Under the pieces are notes generated by a model, which was not told the origin of the DNA, did no database searches, and saw only the letters and a list, made by a program, of their open reading frames with translations. Shown in pieces: positions 49,358-57,114 of a DNA stretch of 64,000 nucleotides. Positions within the stretch are counted from its first letter, which is position 1, and each line of letters starts with the position of its first letter. This DNA comes from DATBJG01 sp963790545 (GTDB lineage: Bacteria; Acidobacteriota; Vicinamibacteria; Vicinamibacterales; JAMQPK01): positions 1-64,000 of the forward strand of contig CAWBPA010000026.1 of NCBI GenBank assembly GCA_963790545.1, read 5' to 3'. A program made the position numbers and the translations under genes.

Positions 49358-50094
49358 ATGGGGTTTATAGGGCTCTTCTACCCGTGGGGACTCATCCTGC
49401 AGGGCCTTGCAATCGTTCACTTCATCCGCCGACGACCCGACAACTTCTGGCTGTGGATCATCCTGATCGGCGGAGGTCTCGGCGCCCTCGTGTACATTGC
49501 CGCCGAGGTCGTTCCCGACGCGGCGCTGCTTCGGGCTTCTCTGACCGGTCTTTCACGACGCCGCAGAATCCGAGACCTCGAGGCAATCGTCCTCGACAAC
49601 CCTTCCGTCGGTAACCTAGAAGAGCTGGCCGATTTGTACTGGACGAAGGCAGGTTCGCGCGCGCCCGCGAGCTCTACGACAAAGTCGTCTCGCCGCGATC
49701 CGACTCGCTGCATCCCGTGTATCGACGTGGCCTTGCCGCGTCGGCAATGCAAGACTTCCCCGCAGCGGTGGCTGACCTCGAGCGCGTGGTGGCACGCGAT
49801 CCCAAGTACGACTTCCACCGTGCGATTGGAATGCTCGCGCAGGCGCTGGGCCGAACGGGACATCCAGCGCGGGCCGAGGAGCTGTTCAAAGCTGCAACCG
49901 GGATCTCCACGATCTCCGAAACGTATTACAACTATGCGTCGTTCCTGGCCGCTCAGGGACGGCCAGCCGAAGCACGTGAGTGGGCCGAGCGGATCCTGGC
50001 CAAGAAACCAACGATGCCCGGTTATCTCAGACGGCGGGAACGACCCTGGTTTCGGAAGGCGAATGCGTTGCTCAAGCAACTATCCGCTAAGTAG
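49358..50094 (+). CDS. Inner-membrane TPR protein (one frameshift as read)
   Basis: About 245 residues. The N-terminus has two membrane segments (YPWGLILQGLAIVHFI, FWLWIILIGGGLGALVYIAA), then LTGLSRRRRIRDLEAIVLDN. Restoring one T near 49654 (GGTTTCGCG) gives GFARARELYDKVVSPRSDSL and leads into the frame with AMQDFPAAVADLERVVARDP and AEELFKAATGISTISETYYN, a TPR array. Proteins of this architecture occur beside phospholipase-D-like genes in Proteobacteria; function here is unknown. Confidence 0.75.
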
Positions 50095-50149
50095 CGCGGA
50101 CCCTTTAGGGTCCGCGTCCGCGTCGCGGGCCTTAAAAGGCCCGCACTAC
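50091..50149. repeat. Composite palindrome after the TPR gene
   Basis: Two hairpins, GCGGACCCTTTAGGGTCCGC and GCGGGCCTTAAAAGGCCCGC, between GTAGCGCGG and GCACTAC. Same layout as 20883-20941. The TAG stop of the TPR gene is the TAG of its outer arm. Confidence 0.8.
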
Positions 50150-50164
50150 ACTAGAGGTGGCAAC

Positions 50165-50614
50165 ATGAAACCGGGACAAACCATCGGCATGCTTACGGCG
50201 ATATTCCTCATGTGGTCTGCCCTTGCGGTGACCGCGCAGAGTGGAGAAACGTTTGCCGCACGACTGGCGTGGGTGCCGACGACCGCAGCGCAGCGTGCGG
50301 ACGTCACCGGAAAAGGTTCGGCGACCGCATCGCTTTCCGGCAGGATGCTGGCGATCACTGGTTCCTTCGAAGGACTGGCGACCCCGGCAACCGCGGCTCG
50401 TCTGCACAGAGGGGTAGCCAAAGGGGCGCGAGGGCCCGCGATCTTCGACCTCATGATCACCAAAGGGACCAGCGGAACGATCTCCGGCTCGGTCTCGTTG
50501 AGCACAGAGCAGGTCGAGCAGCTCAAACAGGGGCGACTCTACATTCAGGTTTACGGCCAGAAGGGCGCCGACGAGGAAGGCAGTCAGTTGTGGGGATGGC
50601 TCATGGGAAAGTGA
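50165..50614 (+). CDS. Secreted CHRD-domain protein
   Basis: 149 residues from the ATG at 50165. Signal peptide IGMLTAIFLMWSALAVTAQS, then a CHRD-like beta-rich domain: FAARLAWVPTTAAQRADVTG, GSATASLSGRMLAITGSFEG, LHRGVAKGARGPAIFDLMIT and GRLYIQVYGQKGADEEGSQL. CHRD domains are extracytoplasmic and of unknown biochemical role. It is followed after 70 bp by the cytochrome-PQQ dehydrogenase gene, so it may be part of that operon. Confidence 0.82.
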   Translation: MKPGQTIGMLTAIFLMWSALAVTAQSGETFAARLAWVPTTAAQRADVTGKGSATASLSGRMLAITGSFEGLATPATAARLHRGVAKGARGPAIFDLMITKGTSGTISGSVSLSTEQVEQLKQGRLYIQVYGQKGADEEGSQLWGWLMGK

Positions 50615-50620
50615 CGTTAA

Positions 50621-50676
50621 ATTGCAGAATTGCAGGATTTGCAAGAATTGCAAGGATTGCAAAGATTGCAGCAAGG
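50621..50676. repeat. TTGCA-unit tandem repeat
   Basis: Five to six degenerate 9-10-bp units (TTGCAGAA, TTGCAGGAT, TTGCAAGAA, TTGCAAGGA, TTGCAAAGA) directly upstream of the cytochrome-PQQ gene ATG. It may move the promoter or SD spacing; no SD is obvious next to the ATG. Confidence 0.65.
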
Positions 50677-50685
50677 CTCAATGAC

Positions 50686-52842
50686 ATGAAAGCTTCGAAT
50701 TGGCGAGTGCTCGTGCCGGCCTTTCTTGTGGCGCTCTCCATCACCATGACGACTGCTCAACAACCGACCGGGCCTTTCACAACCGATCAGGCCACTGCAG
50801 GCCGGGCTGCGTATCAGGCCAACTGCGCGGCCTGCCACGGCGCGGATCTCAACGGCGTTCCGCCACTGGCTGGTGCGGCCTTCATGGGAAGCTGGGGGAC
50901 CCGGACTACACGGGATCTGCTTGGATTGATTCAGACGACGATGCCGACAGATCGTCCGGGAGCCTTGCCGGCTGAAACCTACGTCAACATCGTCGCCTAC
51001 ATCCTGCAAGCCAACGGAATTGCTGCGGGAAATCAGGCGCTGACGACGACAACGACGGTGGCGATTGGTAGTGGCGGCGCGGGACGGCAACTGCCGCACC
51101 CACGCAGGCCGCCGCACCACCAGCCGCACAAGGCGGACGAGCGGGCGGTCCAGGCGCACAGGCTGGAGCCGCAGGAGGCGGACGGGGACAGGCCCAGCCG
51201 CCACCCATGGGGTTGACGGTTGGAGGTGAAGTCAAGAATTACGTGCGCGTGACCGACGAGATGTTGCGCAATCCTCCTCCCGGCGACTGGTTGATGATTC
51301 GACGCGATCAGTCTGCGTCGAACTACAGTCCGCTCACACAAATTACTCGGGACAACGTACAGGACCTCCAGCTGGCCTGGGTGTGGCCGATGAACGAAGG
51401 TGGCACCAATCAACCTTCACCACTCGCGCACAACGGAACGATCTATCTCAACAACACCGGCGGCATTGTGCAGGCTCTTGACGGCCGTGCCGGCAACCTG
51501 ATCTGGGAACATCGACTTCCCGCGAACGTTTCCATGCGCGGCATGTCCCTCTACGACGACAAGCTGTTCGTGGCCCTCAGCAACGCGCATCTGGTGGCTC
51601 TCGATGCTCGAACCGGCAAGATTGCCTGGGACGTGTTGATGCCTGACGGCCGTCGGGAGCTCGAGCGGTCCGCTGGTGGCACGCGGAAAGGTCATCCAGG
51701 GCATGGGCGGCTGCTCGCAGTACGTGGAGCAGAAATGCTTCATCAGCGCGTACGACGCTGCGACAGGAAAACAACTCTGGAGGTTCCACACCGTTGCGAG
51801 AGAAGGCGAGCCTGGCGGGGACAGCTGGGGCGCCCTGACGAATCTGTTCCGGGCCGGTGGCGAGACCTGGATCACCGGCAGCTACGATCCCGATTTGAAC
51901 CTCACATACTGGGGCACCGCTCAGGCGAAACCCTGGATGCCGGCAAGTCGCGGCATGCACTCACTCGACAAGGCGCTGTTCACGAGCTCGACGGTCGCCA
52001 TCGATGCCGACACGGGCAAGCTGGCCTGGTACTTCTCGCATGCTCCGGGAGAAGCCCTCGATCTCGACGTGGTGTTCGAACGCGTGCTCGTCGATGCGGG
52101 AGGTCAGAATCTCGTCTTCACGGTTGGAAAAGACGGCGTTCTGTGGAAGCTCGATCGCAAGACCGGCAAGTATCTCGGTCACAAGGAAACAGTCTTCCAG
52201 AACGTCTGGGAGCGAATCGACCCGCAGACCGGTGAGCCGCATTACCGCGAAGACATCCTTGCGCACGAAGTCGGTCAATGGATCGATGGCTGTCCCAGCA
52301 CGGAAGGCGGTCACAACTGGCAGGCGATGAGCCATCACCGCGCGACCAATCAGCTCATCATCCCCTTGAGCCAGAGCTGTCTGGCGATACGCGCGCAGAA
52401 AATTGAACAGCGACCCGGAGGCGGGAGCGCGGGTGGAGCCGACAGGCGTTTCTACGAGATGCCCGGCACCGACGGCAACATCGGCAAGCTCGGAGCCTTC
52501 GACGTGACGACCATGAAGGAGACGTGGGCACTCCAACAACGAGCGCCGTTTCTGACGGCGGTGCTTTCCACCGGCGGCGGCGTCGTGTTCGTCGGCGATC
52601 TCGATCGCTCGTTCAAAGCAGTGGATGTGCGGACCGGGAAAATTCTGTGGCAGACGCGGCTTGCCACGTCGGTGCAGGGGTTTCCCATCTCGTTCAGCGT
52701 CGACGGCAGGCAGTACGTCGCCGTTTCGACAGGGCTTGGCGGTGGCAGTCCGAGGCTCGTCCCGGCAACGCTCGCTCCGGAGATTCGAGTTCCGACCACA
52801 GGTCAGGCGCTGTACGTGTTCGCGCTGCCGGAGCGGAAATAA
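50686..52842 (+). CDS. Quinohaemoprotein dehydrogenase: cytochrome c plus PQQ propeller (frameshifted as read)
   Basis: About 720 residues. Signal peptide RVLVPAFLVALSITMTTAQQ, then a cytochrome c domain with the haem site CAACH (C47, C50, H51) and MPTDRPGALPAETYVNIVAY. An Ala/Gly/Gln-rich linker follows in another frame (one base missing at about 51065-51095). The PQQ domain starts VTDEMLRNPPPGDWLMIRRD, with QALDGRAGNLIWEHRL, a further shift near 51645, then GSYDPDLNLTYWGTAQ, STEGGHNWQAMSHHRATNQL and FVGDLDRSFKAVDVRTGKIL. Periplasmic alcohol or aldehyde oxidation with PQQ and transfer to haem c. The domain order (haem first) is the reverse of usual type II ADHs. Confidence 0.85.
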
Positions 52843-52925
52843 ATGGGGTCAGACCATTTCAAAATGTAATTGCATGGTCAGCGTCGGCTCGACTTACGCT
52901 TCAGAAATGGGGTCAGACCCCATTT
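52841..52925. repeat. AAATGGGGTCAGACCCC palindromic element pair
   Basis: A perfect 10-bp inverted repeat around one base, AAATGGGGTC-A-GACCCCATTT (52905-52925), and a truncated copy AAATGGGGTCAGACC at 52841. The first copy starts inside the TAA of the upstream gene; the second ends 10 bp before the next ATG. Confidence 0.75.
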
Positions 52926-52935
52926 GATCGGGGCC

Positions 52936-54657
52936 ATGTGCGCGGTGGCCTTGACCGGAGTTCTTGGCGTCTCACAGCAGCCTCCCGCTCCTCCGGAACC
53001 CGTGCCCGAGGTGCTCCGGGCTTACCAACCCGTCACGGCGGAGCGCCTGAAGAAACCCGAAGACGGTAATTGGCTGATGATTCGCCGCACGTACGACGGC
53101 TGGGGCTTCAGCCCGCTCAAAGACATCACGCCCGACAACGTCAGGCGCCTTCGACCGGTGTGGGTGTTCTCGACTGGCGAAGCGAAGGTCCACGAGGCTG
53201 CGCCCATCGTCAACAACGGCGTCATGTTCGTCTCCACGCCCAATAACCAGGTGATTGCCATCGACGCACGGAGCGGCAATGTGTTGTGGCGTTACAGACG
53301 ACCACGGCCAACGGGCGCGTTCGTGCTTCACGACACGAATCGTGGGGTGGCCCTGTACGGGAACAAAGTCTTTTATGCCGCGGGCGAGGCGGTGCTGGTG
53401 GCCCTGGATGCAACAACCGGCCTCGAAGTCTGGACGACCACCGTCGCAGACAACAAATCGAGCTATTACTTCACGCTCGCGCCGCTCGTCGCGGGCGGAA
53501 AAGTCATGGTCGGCGCATCGGGCGGGGAATTCGGCGTTCGTGGTTTTGTTGCAGCATTCGATCCGGACTCCGGCAAGGAGCAGTGGAGAACCTACACCGT
53601 GCCCGCGCCGGGAGAGCCGGGCAGCGAGACCTGGCCCACCGGAGACCAATGGAAGACCGGCGGCGCCCCGGTGTGGGTTACCGGCAATTACGATCCCGAG
53701 ACCAATTTGTCGTTCTGGGGCACGGGGAATGGCGGACCATGGATGGGCGACCAGCGCCCTGGCGACAATCTTTACGTAGCCTCCACCGTCGCCATCGACG
53801 TCGCAACCGGTCAAATCAAGGGGCACTTCCAATACAACCCGAACGAATCCTGGGATTGGGACGAAGTCTCGCCACCAATCCTCGTCGACTACCAACGGAA
53901 TGGACGCACGGTCAAGGGACTGATCAATGTCGCCCGCGACGGTTATCTCTGGTTCCTCGAACGTACGAGCGGCAAGATCAATTTCGTGGAAGGCAAGCCA
54001 TTCGTCACGCAGAACGTCTTCCTCCGACTCGATCCAAAGACCGGCCGCCCCGACGTGGATCCAGCGCGCAAACCCGGCACCGGCAAGGAGGCTCGGTTCT
54101 GTCCGTCGGTACACGGAGGGAAGAACTGGCCCCCAGTCGCATTCAGTCCTCAGACACGTCTGCTCTATATTCCTGCCAACAACAACCTGTGCGGATCGCT
54201 CACCGGTGTGCCCGTTGAGTATTCACGTGGCAGCGGTTTCGCCGGCGCACGAAGTGGCGGCCCGTTTCTGGCGCCCGGCGCGAGCCATGTGGGCGAGGTA
54301 CAAGCCTGGAATGTCGATACCGGACTTCTCGCCTGGACTCACGCTTACACAAAGAGCCCAAACTGGGGTTCGATGCTCGCAACAGCCGGAGGGTTGGTGT
54401 TTACCGGGGGCACAAACGATCGCCGCATTCACGCGTTCAACGCCGCGACGGGACAGCTGCTGTGGGAGTTCCCGACCAACTCGGGCATCGTGGCGCCGCC
54501 GACGTCATTCGCGATAGATGGCAAGCAGTACATCGCCGTCCACACGGGTTGGGGTGGCGACCCCCGGGGAATGCAAAGCACGCTCAATCGACTCTTCCCT
54601 GGTGAATATCCGGAAGTGCCTGAAGGCGGCGCCGTCTGGGTGTTCGCAGTTGACTGA
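52936..54657 (+). CDS. PQQ-dependent alcohol dehydrogenase-type protein
   Basis: 573 residues from the ATG at 52936. The eight-bladed quinoprotein propeller shows ITPDNVRRLRPVWVFSTGEA, QVIAIDARSGNVLWRYRRP, GNYDPETNLSFWGTGNGGPW, FQYNPNESWDWDEVSPPILV, PSVHGGKNWPPVAFSPQTRL and TGGTNDRRIHAFNAATGQLL. No cytochrome domain is attached. The vicinal Cys pair of methanol dehydrogenases was not seen. The leader (MCAVALTGVLGVSQ) is short and lacks basic residues, and palindromic repeats lie immediately upstream, so the original signal peptide may have been replaced. It may use the upstream cytochrome fusion as electron partner. Confidence 0.86.
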   Translation: MCAVALTGVLGVSQQPPAPPEPVPEVLRAYQPVTAERLKKPEDGNWLMIRRTYDGWGFSPLKDITPDNVRRLRPVWVFSTGEAKVHEAAPIVNNGVMFVSTPNNQVIAIDARSGNVLWRYRRPRPTGAFVLHDTNRGVALYGNKVFYAAGEAVLVALDATTGLEVWTTTVADNKSSYYFTLAPLVAGGKVMVGASGGEFGVRGFVAAFDPDSGKEQWRTYTVPAPGEPGSETWPTGDQWKTGGAPVWVTGNYDPETNLSFWGTGNGGPWMGDQRPGDNLYVASTVAIDVATGQIKGHFQYNPNESWDWDEVSPPILVDYQRNGRTVKGLINVARDGYLWFLERTSGKINFVEGKPFVTQNVFLRLDPKTGRPDVDPARKPGTGKEARFCPSVHGGKNWPPVAFSPQTRLLYIPANNNLCGSLTGVPVEYSRGSGFAGARSGGPFLAPGASHVGEVQAWNVDTGLLAWTHAYTKSPNWGSMLATAGGLVFTGGTNDRRIHAFNAATGQLLWEFPTNSGIVAPPTSFAIDGKQYIAVHTGWGGDPRGMQSTLNRLFPGEYPEVPEGGAVWVFAVD

Positions 54658-55051
54658 GCTCTTTCCTGATCAAGGGCCACTACAACTGATCCCTCAGCGT
54701 GGTGTCTTTCTCTTTCATCCAAGACAATCAAACAAGCTCCTGGTTTTGCATCGTAAGTCCTGGTTCTGCATCGTAAGTGATGAACGGGCCAATTGAGTAA
54801 GCAGACTCAGGAATTGCTGTGTCGAACCGGGACACTTACCGAACCTGACGAGGGTGCCAACGATGGAATAGCTATGTAATTGACGATGCAAGATCGTAAG
54901 TCCGAATTGAAAAACGCCGGTGGCTTTCAGCGTGGCCAGAACCTTCGAGAGCGATGCAATCGGTCACGTGAGAATAAGTTGAGCCTTTTTCTTCAGAACA
55001 TGGCTTCGGATTTGCTTGGTCACCGGCGTAGGCTTCCCACAACAACCCATT
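54658..55051. other. Intergenic region with a 20-bp tandem duplication
   Basis: 394 bp between PQQ and FN3/VCBS genes. TCCTGGTTTTGCATCGTAAG (54738-54757) is directly repeated with one mismatch at 54758-54777; a partial copy (GCAAGATCGTAAGTCC) lies near 54888. Otherwise nothing recognised. Confidence 0.6.
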
Positions 55052-56649
55052 ATGTACCGGTTCATCTGTGCTCCGTGTGCGGTTGTTCTTACATTCTTCA
55101 TACTGGCACTCGCAACACCGGCGATGGCAGCGGGAACCGTCACCGTGTTGTGGGACGCAAATACGGAGCCCGATCTGGCGGGCTACATGGTTTCCTACGG
55201 CACCCAGCCGCGGATATATACCAATAATGTAAACGTCGGAAACCAGACCTCGTTTCCATTCAGCGTTCCCGACAACGGTCTCGCGTACTACTTTGCCGTG
55301 CGCGCGTATAACACAACAAACCAATTTAGTCCTTACTCCGGGGAAGTGGCGATTCGGCCACCAGCATTTGTTGCGCCGGCCAATCAAAGCGGCGTTCCTG
55401 GAGCGTCGGTGTCGCTGCAGCTGCAGGCCACTGATGCAGACGGCGACGCGATCAGGTACGGAGCCACAGGGCTACCAGTCGGCTTGAGTGTCAACCCCAC
55501 GTCTGGTGCCATATCAGGCACCCTCCCAAATGCCCTGGGGAATTACGTCGTAACTGTTTCTGCGACGGACGGTCTGATGACAGTCGTGCGCACGTTTACC
55601 TGGGCGATCACAGAACTGTCTGCTGTCACGAATGATGTGCAAGTCGTGATATTCAACCGGAATGGAGACAGCTACGAAGACGTGCTGATTTACAACCGCG
55701 TGACGGGTGCTTGGGCGATGCCGGCACGGGAACGCTGCCGGCACCTTCAATCCAGGACCAACTGGTGGATGGGCTCGAGGGTGGCAAATCTCGGTCGCGG
55801 ATTTCAACGCCGACGGTCTCGATGATCTGTTTCTGTATTTGCCGCAGACTGGCCTTTGGTACAAGGCTATCGGTACGGGCGCGGGCTTTACGTACTTCGG
55901 GGGTGGCTGGCTCCCCATTTCAGTGTCTACATCGTCGATCTCAACGCCGACGGTAGATCCGATGTGTTCCTGTATCATCCCTCCACAGGCGCCTGGTACG
56001 AATGCACGAGCACGAGCAACGGCACTGGCGGGTTCAGCTATGCGACTGGCGGGTGGTCACCGGCCTGGCAAGCTTTCCCGCCGATTTCGACGGCGATTCC
56101 CGATCCGACTTCCTCCTCTACAATTCAGCGAGTGGCGTGTTCTACAAGGCAATCAACCGTGGTGCGGGTGTCTTCACGTCCTCCTAGGTGGGTGGGCACC
56201 GGGGTGGTCGCCGTTCATCGTCGACTTGAACGGTGATGGACACGACGACGTGTTCCTCTACAACGTTACCAACGGGACTTGGTTCAGAGCAACGAGTACA
56301 GGTGACGGGACGGCTGGCTTTGCTTACGTTGGAGGGGGATGGCTACCTGGCTGGACAGTGCAAGTCGCCGACTTCGACGGAAATGGCCGATCGGATACTG
56401 TTTCTTTTTGCAGCAAGTGGCCCATTTGCGGCGCCTGGCACGTGGTACAAGGTCATCAACACAGGCAGCGGATTTTCGTACGCCGGAGGTGGGTGGGCGT
56501 ATTGGCAGACCGTTGTCAGCGACTTGAATGGCGATGGCAGGTCGGACGTGTTACTCTTCAGTCCGTTCAGTCAAGCATGGTATCGGGCGATTACCACCAC
56601 ACAGGGCAGCTTCACCTACACGAGCGGAACATTCCCATCACCAGGTTAG
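55052..56649 (+). CDS. Secreted FN3/Ig-like protein with FG-GAP/VCBS repeats (frameshifted as read)
   Basis: About 530 residues over several frames. ATG at 55052, signal peptide APCAVVLTFFILALATPAMA. A fibronectin-III-like domain follows (VTVLWDANTEPDLAGYMVSY, NGLAYYFAVRAYNTTNQFSP), then a putative Ig/cadherin-like domain (LQLQATDADGDAIRYGATGL, LPVGLSVNPTSGAISGTLPN). Next are VCBS repeats matching in order those of the proteins at 24-26 and 46-47.8 kb: NGDSYEDVLIYNRVTGAW, DLNADGRSDVFLYHPSTGAW, DFDGDSRSDFLLYNSASGVF, DLNGDGHDDVFLYNVTNGTW, DLNGDGRSDVLLFSPFSQAW. It ends YTSGTFPSPG. Probably a cell-surface adhesin-like protein. Confidence 0.8.
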
Positions 56650-56691
56650 GCTGGTTCTGATCCATCACGCCACTAAGGTCCTGGATTTCAT

Positions 56692-56727
56692 TGCTTAAAT
56701 TTCTAGCACATGCTAGAAATTTAAGCA
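56692..56727. promoter_or_regulatory. Perfect 36-bp palindrome abutting blaI: probable BlaI operator
   Basis: TGCTTAAATTTCTAGCA (56692-56708), CA, TGCTAGAAATTTAAGCA (56711-56727): 17-bp arms with no mismatch. It ends one base before the GTG of the BlaI-family gene. BlaI/MecI repressors bind dyad sites overlapping their own promoter, so this is the likely autoregulatory operator. Confidence 0.75.
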
Positions 56728-57114
56728 GTGGAGCCACCGTCACACACTCTCAGCCGTCGCGAGCGGGAAATCATGGACATCCTCTACCGGCGTGGCCGCG
56801 CCACTGTGGCCGAGGTGATGTCCGACCTTTCAGGAACTCCCGCGTACTCCACGGTGCGAGCGCAGCTGCGCGTGCTCGAAGAGAAGGGCCACGTTCGCCA
56901 CGAGGCACAGCAGCTTCGATACGTCTATCTTCCTTCGGTCCCTCATCGCGCGATCCGGCGATCGGCGCTGAAACACCTGGTCGATACATTCTTCGATGGG
57001 TCCAGCGCAAAGCTCGTGGCCGCATTGCTTGGCGGCGAGGCGGCAAAACTGTCAGACGAGGAGCTCGACCATATTGCTCGGCTGGTGAAAAACGTCAGGA
57101 GCGAGTCTCGATGA
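56728..57114 (+). CDS. BlaI/MecI/CopY-family repressor
   Basis: 128 residues. Winged-helix DNA-binding part LSRREREIMDILYRRGRATV, AEVMSDLSGTPAYSTVRAQL and RVLEEKGHVRHEAQQLRYVY, then a C-terminal dimerisation helix region (LVDTFFDGSSAKLVAALLGG, LSDEELDHIARLVKNVRS). In this family a partner M56 protease triggers cleavage or release of the repressor. GTG start at 56728, directly after the palindrome with no room for an SD, so the transcript may be leaderless. Overlaps the next gene by 4 bp (ATGA). Confidence 0.9.
   Translation: MEPPSHTLSRREREIMDILYRRGRATVAEVMSDLSGTPAYSTVRAQLRVLEEKGHVRHEAQQLRYVYLPSVPHRAIRRSALKHLVDTFFDGSSAKLVAALLGGEAAKLSDEELDHIARLVKNVRSESR

Noticed and set aside
52972..54114. 380-codon minus-strand frame
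   Set aside because: Antisense to the second PQQ dehydrogenase; no independent signals.
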